From Thiorhodovibrio winogradskyi (GTDB taxonomy: Bacteria; Pseudomonadota; Gammaproteobacteria; Chromatiales; Chromatiaceae), in the NCBI RefSeq assembly GCF_036208045.1, contig NZ_CP121472.1:1189531-1253530 (forward strand): a DNA stretch of 64,000 nucleotides. Direction: 5' to 3'. Both the position numbers and the translations under genes were made by a program. The notes under the pieces were generated by a model. That model was given only the letters and a program-made list of their open reading frames with translations, had not been told where the DNA came from and did no database searches. Positions 8,195 to 16,810 of this stretch are shown piece by piece (the first letter of the stretch is position 1; the number at the start of each line of letters is the position of its first letter).

Positions 8195-8731
8195 TTACCG
8201 CGGGGCTTGTAAAGTCAAAACATCATCGCGTTGCAGCAGTTCAACATGACGCAAAAAGGTCATGCCGAGTAGTACCTCATTGCCAGGCATGTTGGGCATG
8301 ACTATCGCATGGATGTCCTTGGCGTGCAGCGCACCGATGGTGAGTTTGTCGATACGCGTGGTCCAGGTGTCAACAAGACCATTGGCCGTCTTACTGCGTC
8401 CACCCGGTCGCAATGGGAGTGTGAGTTCGCGCGCAAGATCAAGCGGCAGCGCGACGGCGCTCGCGCCGGTGTCGACCAGAAAAATGACAGGGCTCCCATT
8501 GATGGTACCTGGCGCGACATAATGGCCCAGGCGGTTGGGTTTGAGAACGACCCGCGCGCGCCCATCGCTGCTTGCCGTGACCCGCAGGTTTCGATTAGGG
8601 TTGTGCGCAGCCTCGATATACTGCTGGAAAAACAGTCCCAAGAGCCCGAGTCCACCAATCCAGGCAGCAAATAGCATGATCTGGCCCAGACGCGAGGGCA
8701 GGTCACGAAAACCGGGCTGTGGGTCTTGCAT
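8195..8731 (-). CDS. Membrane-anchored retropepsin-like aspartic protease
   Basis: The 178-residue product has one N-terminal membrane helix (about residues 15-36, MLFAAWIGGLGLLGLFF) and then a single retropepsin-like domain. The active-site motif FLVDTGASAVALP is clear, and the end GNEVLLGMTFLRHVEL matches the usual hydrophobic-hydrophobic-glycine element before the final strand. This corresponds to the bacterial clan AA protease family (TIGR02281 type), whose members presumably act as dimers in the periplasm; substrates are unknown. It is convergent with kdsD. No partner gene is evident. Confidence 0.88.
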   Translation of the reverse strand: MQDPQPGFRDLPSRLGQIMLFAAWIGGLGLLGLFFQQYIEAAHNPNRNLRVTASSDGRARVVLKPNRLGHYVAPGTINGSPVIFLVDTGASAVALPLDLARELTLPLRPGGRSKTANGLVDTWTTRIDKLTIGALHAKDIHAIVMPNMPGNEVLLGMTFLRHVELLQRDDVLTLQAPR

Positions 8732-9000
8732 CGGTCGCTTCTGCTCCCAGTTTAAATCCAGTTCAAATCAGGATAACCCTATCAGCCGCAGGCACCTTTA
8801 TGCGATTGTGGCTGTCTCAACTATACTTATGGCTTATGGGGCGTCACCACCCCGGAAGAGAAATCAGCTCTTTCATGGCGAGATTTGCCAGCATCAATCT
8901 TGCCAGCATCACTCTTGTTGACACTGCTCCCATGCTCGAGGTTGCACCTGCGTGTCGGTCGGCGTAAGTGGACCAGACCTAACCCGGATTGCCCAGATTT

Positions 9001-9321
9001 ATGCTGATTTCCGGCCATCTTAACCTCCTTCCTCTTAACCGTCAGTGGGATCAGCCCTCGCTTGCGGAGCGTGAGGCCGCGCAGCCGGCGGCAACCCATC
9101 CGGCGGATGATAAAACCGAGCAAAGGCCCTTTACGCCGCGACCTGTGCTCGAGCCCGAGCAAGCCGAGCGCTTCAGCCGTCGTCACGCACGCTCCTCGGC
9201 TCTAGCGGTCGAGGAAAACAGCCCCAGGGCCCGCCAGGCACTTGATGCCTATCATGATGTGAGCACCAATCAGGAGCGCGAGTATGTGCGCGCTGTCTTC
9301 GGTGTGGACATCTACGTCTGA
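9001..9321 (+). CDS. Small conserved-looking protein of unknown function
   Basis: The 106-residue product begins MLISGHLNLLPL and ends REYVRAVFGVDIYV. The middle is rich in P, E, A and R and looks disordered. The two ends look like conserved short motifs of a small gammaproteobacterial family, but I cannot name it. No Shine-Dalgarno stands out before ATG 9001. It ends 77 bases before the REC-TPR gene on the same strand, so it could be part of that transcript. An alternative TTG at 8989 would add four residues. Confidence 0.6.
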   Translation: MLISGHLNLLPLNRQWDQPSLAEREAAQPAATHPADDKTEQRPFTPRPVLEPEQAERFSRRHARSSALAVEENSPRARQALDAYHDVSTNQEREYVRAVFGVDIYV

Positions 9322-9398
9322 CCTCTTGTTTCGGCGAACTTGCGTGTTTGTGTCTGACTCTGCCTGCAGATTGCGCGCCCATTCGGTATAGTGTGGCG

Positions 9399-10625
9399 AT
9401 GAATCTGGCGAAGAAAACAGTGCTGATCGTCGATGATTTCCAGAATATGCGCAGCACGCTGCGGCAGATGCTGTTGTCGATCGGCTTTGAGCGAATCACG
9501 CCCGTGGCCACCGGTGAGGAGGCATTGGCGGCGCTGCGCGCCAAACGCTTCGATGTTGTTGTGTGCGACTACAATCTCGGTGACGGGATTGACGGCCAGC
9601 AATTGCTTGATCAGGCGCGCACCGAGGGCGTGATCAATCTTGCCACTGTTTTTGTGATGGTGACGGCCGAAAACTCCAACGAGATGGTGATGGGCGCACT
9701 CGAGTTCGCGCCCGATGCCTATGTCTCCAAGCCCTTTACCAAAGACCTGTTTCGCGTGCGTCTTGGGCGCGCGTTGCAGCGACGCGAGCCCCTAGCGCCA
9801 GTGGCGGCTGCTTTAGGCTCTCAGGGGCCAGTCGCGGCACTGGAGGCGCTTGAGGTGTTGCTTGGCAACAATCCACCCAATCGTCTTGATCTGCTGCGTA
9901 TCCGCGCCGAGCTGGCACTATCCACGGGCAATCTTGATGCCGCCGAGGCCGCCTGTGCCGAGGCCATGGCCGGGAAACCTCTGGCCTGGGCACTAACGCG
10001 GCGTGGCGAGATTGCCGAAGCGAGAGGAGATACGGTTGCTGCCGAGACGCTGTATCGGGAATCGATCAAGCTGACGTCGCACTATATGGCGGCGCATGAC
10101 CGCCTGGCCGCGCTTTGCGAACAGCAGGGTCGAGCGGAGGAAGCGCTCGAGGTGCTGGTGGCGGCACTGGAACGCTCGCCCAAGTCGTTACGTCGCCAGC
10201 GCGCTTTGGCACGGCTGGCAACCCGGTTGCAGCGCTATCAACTGGCTGAGCCGGCGTGGCGCCGCGCGATTCAAATCGCGCAGCAGATGGGGTTGCCAGA
10301 CGCGGCTGATTATCTGGGTTTGATCAAGGTGCTGGTGGTGCGTGGTGACCTGCGTGAGGCGCGGCAGCGCACCAAGACCATGAGCCGGCGTTGTGCCGAT
10401 GATAGACAGCTGGGTTACTGGGAACTTGCGGCCAGAGTGCTATGTTTGCAACTAAGTGATGGCGCGGAGCACAAATCTCTGCTACAAGAGCTTGATGGCC
10501 TGCTTGACAAGGCACCGCTGCCCAAACGCGTGGGCGCCGCGCTAGCCGATGCCGTGGCAAGCATTGGTGAGCTGGCGCGTTATCCGGCATTGGCAGCCTT
10601 GCGCGTAAAGGAGACTGACACATGA
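9399..10625 (+). CDS. Response regulator with C-terminal TPR repeats
   Basis: The 408-residue product has an N-terminal receiver domain (KTVLIVDDFQNMR acid pocket, phosphorylatable Asp in VVVCDYNLGDG, Lys in YVSKPF) and from about residue 145 a chain of TPR-like helix pairs (ALEALEVLL, GNLDAAEAACAEAM, GRAEEALEVLVAALE and others). It has no DNA-binding domain, so output is expected through protein contacts. The stop overlaps the start of the next gene, a soluble histidine kinase, by four bases (ATGA), which makes that kinase the likely partner. ATG 9399 sits just before the conserved KTVLIVDD. Confidence 0.9.
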   Translation: MNLAKKTVLIVDDFQNMRSTLRQMLLSIGFERITPVATGEEALAALRAKRFDVVVCDYNLGDGIDGQQLLDQARTEGVINLATVFVMVTAENSNEMVMGALEFAPDAYVSKPFTKDLFRVRLGRALQRREPLAPVAAALGSQGPVAALEALEVLLGNNPPNRLDLLRIRAELALSTGNLDAAEAACAEAMAGKPLAWALTRRGEIAEARGDTVAAETLYRESIKLTSHYMAAHDRLAALCEQQGRAEEALEVLVAALERSPKSLRRQRALARLATRLQRYQLAEPAWRRAIQIAQQMGLPDAADYLGLIKVLVVRGDLREARQRTKTMSRRCADDRQLGYWELAARVLCLQLSDGAEHKSLLQELDGLLDKAPLPKRVGAALADAVASIGELARYPALAALRVKETDT

Positions 10626-11311
10626 GCGAGCTTGATTTCAGTGCCGTGTTGGCCATTGGCATTCACGACATGAAAAATTCCCTGAACCGGGTGCTGAGCG
10701 CCGTTGATGCGTTATCCGGCTGCGAATGCGGCAAGGACGAGCAGGAGTCGCTCGCGCAGCTTCAGTACGAAGCGCGGCGGATGAAGGATAATCTAACCCT
10801 GTTGCTGACCATCTATCGCCACGACCACGGCATGTATGAGCCCAACTTTGCCGAGACCAATGTTTTTGAGCTCCTGGAGGATGCTTGGCTCAACAATAAA
10901 CCAATGACGGAGCATTGCAAGTTATCCTTTGTCATTGACTGCGATGAACAACTGATCTGGACGCTTGATGACTACTTGGTCACATCTCTGATTGAAAACG
11001 TGCTAACTAACACAATCAAATATACCCGAGGAGCCATTCGCCTGAGCGCACGCGAGGACGGCAACTGGTTGTGCTTGAGCGTGGATGATGACGGTGCCGG
11101 CTTCCCTGCCGGAATGCTCGGGCGGCGACGCCTGCGGGATAGCGCCGAGCCTGACGCCAAGCTTGGCAGCACTGGCTTGGGGCTGCACTTCTGCGCCCTG
11201 GTCGCCGAGCGGCACCGCAGGTCCGATGGCTCTTGCGGGTTCATTGAGCTCAGCAACGCTGGTTCGCTGGGTGGTGGTCATTTTGAGCTGAAACTGCCAG
11301 CACTGGGGTAG
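10622..11311 (+). CDS. Small soluble histidine kinase without a sensor domain
   Basis: The 229-residue product consists of a HisKA-like helical part and a HATPase domain only. The phospho-acceptor is probably His15 in IHDMKNSLNRV. The ATPase shows an N-box (ENVLTNTIKY), G1 box (DDDGAGF) and G2 box (GSTGLGLHFC). There is no membrane segment or PAS/GAF domain, so its input must come from a partner. Translational coupling to the REC-TPR gene suggests that the TPR protein either senses for it or is its phosphorylation target. It could also act mainly as a phosphatase. Confidence 0.9.
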   Translation: MSELDFSAVLAIGIHDMKNSLNRVLSAVDALSGCECGKDEQESLAQLQYEARRMKDNLTLLLTIYRHDHGMYEPNFAETNVFELLEDAWLNNKPMTEHCKLSFVIDCDEQLIWTLDDYLVTSLIENVLTNTIKYTRGAIRLSAREDGNWLCLSVDDDGAGFPAGMLGRRRLRDSAEPDAKLGSTGLGLHFCALVAERHRRSDGSCGFIELSNAGSLGGGHFELKLPALG

Positions 11312-11437
11312 GGCTTTCATCACAGATGTGGCAAGCCTGGCCCTGGTAACAAAGCCCTTGGCAGGCTAGGATTGAGACAAGGTTGGAGTGGCGATGGTGC
11401 TTTTGGATTTCGTGCGGGAGTTGACAGTAACAGTATC

Positions 11438-13165
11438 GTGAACAGGCAGGATTACCGCATACTCATTGTCGATGATGAACCGGCAAATGTTTATTTGCTC
11501 TCCCGCATGCTGCGCGATAGTTACCGCATTGCCGAGGCGCGTGGTGGCGAGGAGGCGCTGGCCATTGCCCGTGGCCCGGATAAGCCGGCCCTGATCCTGC
11601 TCGACGTCATGATGCCAGAGATTGACGGCTTTGAAGTATGTCGACGTCTCAAGGCCGACGACGAGACCAAGGACATTATCGTTATCTTTGTCACCGCCAT
11701 TGGCGACAGCGCGGCCGAGGAGGTTGGCCTGAACCTTGGCGCGGCGGATTATATCGCCAAACCCATCAGCCTGCCGATTGTGCGCGCGCGGGTGCGCAAT
11801 CAGATCAATATGCGCCTGAAAGCGGACATGCTCGAGGCCATGTCTTATATCGACGGCCTGACACACGTCTACAACAGACGCAAGTTCGATACTTTGCTGC
11901 ACAAGGAATGGCAGCGTGCGCGCCACAGCGGCAAGCCTCTGGGACTGATCATGATCGACTTCGATCACTTCAAGGCGTTAAACGATCACTATGGCCATGG
12001 TGCCGGCGATGTTTGTCTGCAACAGGGCGCGGCGGCGCTGGGTAGCGCGCTCAAGCGCCAGGGAGACCTGCTCGCGCGCTATGGTGGCGAGGAGTTCGTC
12101 GCGCTTCTGCCCGAGACAGACATGGAGGGCGTGAGGGTCACGGCCGAGGCCATGCGCGCCGCGGTCAATGCACTCAAGTTGGAGCACAAGTACTCCTCGG
12201 CGGGTTCACATGTCACCGTCAGCCTTGGGGTGGCAGCCGTGCAAGCAAGCGAAGAGCATCAGGCCACCTATCTGCTGGAGTTGGCGGACCGTGCCCTTAA
12301 CCGCGCGAAAGCCTTGGGACGCGATCGGGTGGTGCTGATGGATGAGGTCATGGATGCCGAACTCGACGAAGGGGTGATCGCGGCGCCCCAGCGCTCGGAC
12401 GACGCCTTGGCGAGGGACGAGGTGAGCGTGGAGGGTGCCACGGACTCGGCGGAACCTGCCTACTTGGATGTCGAGAGCCTCGAAGATATGCCGGAGCGGC
12501 GGCGCCATGGCGGGACTTCGGCCGAGGCTGAAGTCCTGTCGCAACCCGAAAAGGTTCTGCAGGCATTGAGCGCGCTCTACCTTCTGCCGCTGAATGCCGA
12601 GTTGCACGCGGAGCTTGACAGTCTCTATGATGCGGCGAGCGATCTGGTTGAGCGGCTCCATGCCCATGCCCTGGTCATGCCGGCGGAGCCCTCTCGCCTC
12701 GACTCGACCCTTGCATCGGTGGCCCCCGGGAAGCCAGCAGCCGTCTGCGCTGGTCCCTCGCCTGGGGCCAGGGCAGGATGCTCAGAGGGGTTGTCGCCTT
12801 CGTGGCCTCCAGGGGTTTCCGAGAATGCGGATCTGGGTCACTTTGATGTCACGGAGCTGATGCGCCGCATGGGGGATGATCGGGAAATTGCCGATGCGAC
12901 CATCGAGCAGTTCTTGGCCGATGCGCCGGTGCGACTTGAGGAGATGCGGGCGGCCTGGGAGGCGGAAGATCTCGACCAGCTGCATTTCAAGGCGCACAGC
13001 CTGAAAGGACTGGCCGGTGCTGTTTCGGCGCGACGTCTGCAAACCTTGGCCGAGAGACTGGAGAAGTCAGCCCCGACCCTGACCCTGGCCAGAGCCTTGG
13101 TCGAGGATCTCAAGCAGGAGTATGTTTTGCTTGAGCCGCTGTTGCGCAAGGAGCTCGGTGTGTAA
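11438..13165 (+). CDS. REC-GGDEF-HPT diguanylate cyclase
   Basis: The 575-residue protein joins three modules: a receiver (acidic pair in LIVDDE, phospho-Asp56 in LLDVMMPEIDG), a diguanylate cyclase domain with the active motif GGEEF at residues 216-220 and MIDFDHFKALND upstream, and a C-terminal histidine phosphotransfer domain with His520 in FKAHSLKGLAGAV. An RxxD inhibitory site (RQGD) lies five residues before GGEEF, so product inhibition by c-di-GMP is expected. A long low-complexity linker separates GGDEF from HPT. GTG 11438 places the receiver near the N-terminus, but TTG 11372 cannot be excluded. The likely role is phospho-controlled c-di-GMP synthesis. Confidence 0.93.
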   Translation: MNRQDYRILIVDDEPANVYLLSRMLRDSYRIAEARGGEEALAIARGPDKPALILLDVMMPEIDGFEVCRRLKADDETKDIIVIFVTAIGDSAAEEVGLNLGAADYIAKPISLPIVRARVRNQINMRLKADMLEAMSYIDGLTHVYNRRKFDTLLHKEWQRARHSGKPLGLIMIDFDHFKALNDHYGHGAGDVCLQQGAAALGSALKRQGDLLARYGGEEFVALLPETDMEGVRVTAEAMRAAVNALKLEHKYSSAGSHVTVSLGVAAVQASEEHQATYLLELADRALNRAKALGRDRVVLMDEVMDAELDEGVIAAPQRSDDALARDEVSVEGATDSAEPAYLDVESLEDMPERRRHGGTSAEAEVLSQPEKVLQALSALYLLPLNAELHAELDSLYDAASDLVERLHAHALVMPAEPSRLDSTLASVAPGKPAAVCAGPSPGARAGCSEGLSPSWPPGVSENADLGHFDVTELMRRMGDDREIADATIEQFLADAPVRLEEMRAAWEAEDLDQLHFKAHSLKGLAGAVSARRLQTLAERLEKSAPTLTLARALVEDLKQEYVLLEPLLRKELGV

Positions 13166-13237
13166 CTCGCTATCGGCAACAGCGCCCGGCAAACACTACC
13201 CACCCACTGCCAACCATGCATCCTGAGCGGGCAACGC

Positions 13238-14335
13238 CTAGGGCAGGGATTTGGCCTGGCGGCTGTCGCCCGGCAGCTCGACCCAAAGCAGGGTGCCAGT
13301 CTCCTCGCAGCTGTGAAAGCCAATGTTTCCGCCCACGGCATCGACGATCAGTCGGGCCGAGTAAGTGCCAAGGCCGCTGCCAGTGTTTTTCCCCTGCGTC
13401 ACATATTTGTCGAAAAATTTCGGCTGAATCTCGGCTGGGATTTTTCCCTGGTTGTGGATCTCAACCCGTGCGCCATCCCCCTGCTGCTCAATGCGCACGC
13501 GGACCCGGGCAGCGGCAGGTGACGCCTCGAAGGCGTTTTTTGTCAGATTAGCGAAAAGATTGTAGTACAGCAGCGGCTCACCGCGCAGCATGCAGCGATC
13601 GGTCGAGGTCATCGGTTGGTCACCAACGATTAACACTCCCTGTTGTCCTTGGCGGGCAGCGGAGCGTTGGCAATCCGAGAGTACCCGGGACAGCAGCTCG
13701 ATGAGATCCATGGTGTCGCCCTGCAAGGGGTAGCCTCCGGCCTCAAGCTTGTAAAGGTTGAGCGAGGCGTCGATCATCTCGACCATGGTGCGTGCCGAGC
13801 GCTCTATTATCTCAAGTAAATCGAGTTGCTCGGCTGTCAGGTTGTTATCGTCGCGCACTAAGCTTGGAATGTTGATGATGGCATTCAGGGGTGTGCGGAG
13901 ATCATGGCGCATCAACCTTTCGACGTCTTCACGCATGCGTTCGTGACGAATCCGCTCGGTGATATCCATGATGAAGGTGACTTTGCGCGGCTGTCCGTCA
14001 TTTCCTATGACACGCGTCGCGTCGGCGATGATTTGCTTGGTGTTGCCCTGGCGGTCAAGCACCTCCCATTCCCCACGCACCTCGTTATACCCGGCGATGA
14101 AGCGTTCATGCAGATCCTTCAGCAATGGCTTGTGTTCAGGTGGGACCACGAGAGTGAAGTGCTGTCCAAGCAGTTCGGTGGAACTATAGCCGTAGAAGCG
14201 GCAATAGGCCGGATTGACGAATTCGTAAATCCCCTGCGTATTGGTGATGCAGATACCCACGGGCGTAGCATCGATCACTTGCAGCATGCGTTGACTCAGC
14301 GCGGCTTTGGTCTCTGACGATTCGAGTTCGGTCAT
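13238..14335 (-). CDS. PAS-domain histidine kinase
   Basis: The 365-residue soluble kinase has a PAS domain at about residues 15-125 (VIDATPVGICITN, YEFVNPAYCRFYGYSS, then IMDITERIRHE), a HisKA domain with the acceptor in MRHDLRTPLNAI, and a HATPase domain (NLTKNAFEAS, EIHNQGKIP, GSGLGTYSARLI). It has no membrane helix, so it should sense a cytoplasmic or diffusible signal. It is the last gene of the minus-strand group that includes the partner-switching phosphatase just upstream (81-base gap), whose receiver domain is an obvious candidate target. It converges on the REC-GGDEF-HPT gene. Confidence 0.93.
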   Translation of the reverse strand: MTELESSETKAALSQRMLQVIDATPVGICITNTQGIYEFVNPAYCRFYGYSSTELLGQHFTLVVPPEHKPLLKDLHERFIAGYNEVRGEWEVLDRQGNTKQIIADATRVIGNDGQPRKVTFIMDITERIRHERMREDVERLMRHDLRTPLNAIINIPSLVRDDNNLTAEQLDLLEIIERSARTMVEMIDASLNLYKLEAGGYPLQGDTMDLIELLSRVLSDCQRSAARQGQQGVLIVGDQPMTSTDRCMLRGEPLLYYNLFANLTKNAFEASPAAARVRVRIEQQGDGARVEIHNQGKIPAEIQPKFFDKYVTQGKNTGSGLGTYSARLIVDAVGGNIGFHSCEETGTLLWVELPGDSRQAKSLP

Positions 14336-14416
14336 GTGCGTGTGTGCTTGAGAGATTTGAATTCAAAAGCGTGCGAGGCGCCGGAAGGGTGTTGATGCGA
14401 TGGGGGGGCAAAGAGG

Positions 14417-16132
14417 TTACCACGCGTAAATGGCTTCGACCTCGGTGCCACCACGGCTGTAGCGGACCGATTCGCATAGGTCGCGCACCAGTTTCATGCC
14501 GCGGCCCCAGGGCTGGGAGGCATCGGTTTGCGCAAGTTGTTGTTCATCGAATCCCTGGCCGCTGTCACGCACCGAAATGCGGATGCTCCCGTCGGGCCCC
14601 GAACCAGGAAGGTAGTTTAGGCTGAGTCTGATCCAGCCCAGCGTGGGGACGGCCAAGCGTCTTTCGCGTTCGCGATAGTAGAGTTCGAATCCGTCCGGCG
14701 TGGATTTCATGTTGGATTCCAATTGCAAAACCCCGTGCTCAAGTGCATTTGTGTAGAGCTCGGTGATGATGGTCTGAAGCGCGCCAACATGATTGTGCAG
14801 GCCCGCGAGCAGCCCCATGGGCCCCAGCAGGTCCTCAAGCGATGGCAGTGCGTCGAGCCGGGCGTCGGCCAGCTCAATGGACCAGTGCCATCCAGATTGA
14901 TACACCGCGTTCTTGGGAATCTTGGAGCCGGTATATCCCGAGCTCCCAAGCGGGATTTCCACAATGGTAATGTCATCAAGGGGGTCGCCGCTGCGCAGTT
15001 CGTCAAGCGCTTGGATCAGGGACTCCATGACCGGCTCGCCGTAGTTCCAGCGATCAAGTACCTGGTGAAAGCCTGCATCCTCGAACATCTTCCCGTCGAT
15101 TTTCGTATTGGTCTCAAGCAGGCCATCGCTCATCAATAGCAGGCGATCCGTGGGTTCTACTTGCAGGTAATTGGTATGCTCTTGCTCGGGCAGGGGATGC
15201 ATGATGCCCAGGGGCAGGCTGTGAGACTCGAGCTGATTGAGCCCATGACGGCTTTGCATCCAGCCGGTTGGCATGCCCCCGTTCCACCAGCGCAGCGTGG
15301 TTCCAGTGTGGGAAATGGAAATCAGCCAGGCAGCCATGAAGCGATCCGCGGGCAGCAACTGATAGAGCTTGCGGTTGATCTCGGACAGCACACGGTCGTC
15401 GTCGACCCCCTTTAGGGTCATAGTGTGAAAAATGTCCGAGACCGGCATGGCGCCAATGGCGGCTGCGAGGCCATGGCCGGTGAAGTCGGCAATTAGAATG
15501 CGCAGTCCGCCGTCTGGCAGGTACTGAGAGAGGACCAGATCGCCGCTAAAGGTGGCCGCGGGTCGCTGTACATAACGATAGCGCCCAGTGGCGGCATTGC
15601 GGGTGTTGACAGCGCGGCTCAGCAATCGCTCAGCGAGCTTCTGCTCTTCCTGGTCTTTTTCAATCAGGGTCGAGAGGGTCTCGTTCTTGGCGGCAATGGC
15701 GCGTTGGAGATCGCGCACGCGCTCCATGGCGCGGATGCGTGCCTTGAGAATGCCGAAGCTGAAGGGTTTGGAGAGAAAGTCGTCGCCGCCAGCCTCGGTG
15801 CATTGAATCAAGGATTTTTCGTCGCGTAATGCGGTAAGAAAAATCACCGGCACGAATTCCCCGCCGCTGCGGCTCTTGATGTTGCGCGTGGCTTCAAATC
15901 CGTCCATGCCCGGCATCATTACGTCCATGAAGATGATGTCCGGATGCTCGGCCTCGAATTTGGCGATGGCCTCCTCGCCGTTGTGGGCCTCGACGGCGTG
16001 GAAACCCTCGCGCAGAAGCATTTGGGTCAGCAGGCGGCAGTTGGTCGGCTCGTCGTCAACCACCAGAGCCTTGCCGCGCGGGGCGGCAGGCAGGGCGGTA
16101 TCCGGTTGCGCCTGGTTGTTGAATGTGCGCAT
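14417..16132 (-). CDS. REC-PP2C-HATPase partner-switching regulator (HsbR-like)
   Basis: The 571-residue product has a receiver (ALVVDDEPTN; phospho-Asp in IIFMDVMMPGMDG; Lys in LSKPF), a coiled linker, a SpoIIE/PP2C phosphatase (SGDLVLS, ADFTGHGLAAAIG, LLMSDGLLE, DDITIVEI metal sites) and a C-terminal RsbW-like ATPase (TELYTNALEHG, VRDSGQGFDE). This is the architecture of Pseudomonas aeruginosa HsbR, which dephosphorylates or phosphorylates a STAS protein depending on receiver phosphorylation. The STAS gene lies directly upstream in the same operon. ATG 16132 is used; an upstream in-frame GTG at 16168 is possible. Confidence 0.92.
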   Translation of the reverse strand: MRTFNNQAQPDTALPAAPRGKALVVDDEPTNCRLLTQMLLREGFHAVEAHNGEEAIAKFEAEHPDIIFMDVMMPGMDGFEATRNIKSRSGGEFVPVIFLTALRDEKSLIQCTEAGGDDFLSKPFSFGILKARIRAMERVRDLQRAIAAKNETLSTLIEKDQEEQKLAERLLSRAVNTRNAATGRYRYVQRPAATFSGDLVLSQYLPDGGLRILIADFTGHGLAAAIGAMPVSDIFHTMTLKGVDDDRVLSEINRKLYQLLPADRFMAAWLISISHTGTTLRWWNGGMPTGWMQSRHGLNQLESHSLPLGIMHPLPEQEHTNYLQVEPTDRLLLMSDGLLETNTKIDGKMFEDAGFHQVLDRWNYGEPVMESLIQALDELRSGDPLDDITIVEIPLGSSGYTGSKIPKNAVYQSGWHWSIELADARLDALPSLEDLLGPMGLLAGLHNHVGALQTIITELYTNALEHGVLQLESNMKSTPDGFELYYRERERRLAVPTLGWIRLSLNYLPGSGPDGSIRISVRDSGQGFDEQQLAQTDASQPWGRGMKLVRDLCESVRYSRGGTEVEAIYAW

Positions 16133-16291
16133 GCTGGCGGATCTATTCGGATGAGCTTGGGCTGCCACGGCGATCAGCCTGAGTGGCGCTCAGGGTGCTT
16201 GCACGGAGTGGAATCTTAGCGAGAATCACGGATGACTCCTGTGCGGGGTTGAACCTCCATAGATTGAAGCTTGGGCTGGGGCGCCCGGTTG

Positions 16292-16597
16292 TCATTCGAT
16301 GCGGAAGAGCTTTTCGAAGTTGGCGATTTTCAGTACGCGCTGGACGTCCTCGCCGCAGCCCTGGATTCTGACCGGCGAGGCATCGCCACCGGCATGCTCG
16401 CGCAGCAGCAGCAGCATGCCTAGCGCCGAGCTGTCGAGGTAGGAGGTGGCGGACAGATCGACCACATAGGTCTTGCTGCCTGGGGAAATGTCGCGATAGG
16501 CATCGCGGAAAGCTTTGTGCTGCGCAAAGTCAAAGCGACCATCGATTTTGATGATCACTTGCTGTTTGGACTCATCGATATGGCGAGTGATGCTCAT
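16292..16597 (-). CDS. STAS-domain anti-sigma factor antagonist (HsbA-like)
   Basis: The 101-residue product is a single STAS domain. It has the usual strand QQVIIKIDGRFDF, then YVVDLSATSYLDSSALGMLLLLREHA, where the serine in LDSSALG is the expected phosphorylation site. In partner switching, the unphosphorylated form binds a target such as an anti-sigma factor. ATG 16597 is supported by GGAG in the upstream TTTGGAGAATCCC. It sits between the short chemoreceptor gene and the REC-PP2C-HATPase gene, all on the minus strand. The target is not encoded here; FlgM and a diguanylate cyclase are the known partners of P. aeruginosa HsbA. Confidence 0.92.
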   Translation of the reverse strand: MSITRHIDESKQQVIIKIDGRFDFAQHKAFRDAYRDISPGSKTYVVDLSATSYLDSSALGMLLLLREHAGGDASPVRIQGCGEDVQRVLKIANFEKLFRIE

Positions 16598-16810
16598 GGG
16601 ATTCTCCAAATCATTGGCCGGAGCGCGGAGTTTTGGCTGACGCGCATCCGGAATCTGGGTGGTCAGTGGTATTGCCGTCTTGTCGGACGCCCAGTGAGAC
16701 ATCCAATGGTGGCCGGCGCGGGTTTGCTTTGCTCCGGGTACCTGCTGCGGATGCTCTTTGGCAAAGTGATCAGTTTACGCTGATGCGATCCTTTTGTGGC
16801 AGTCCATGCA

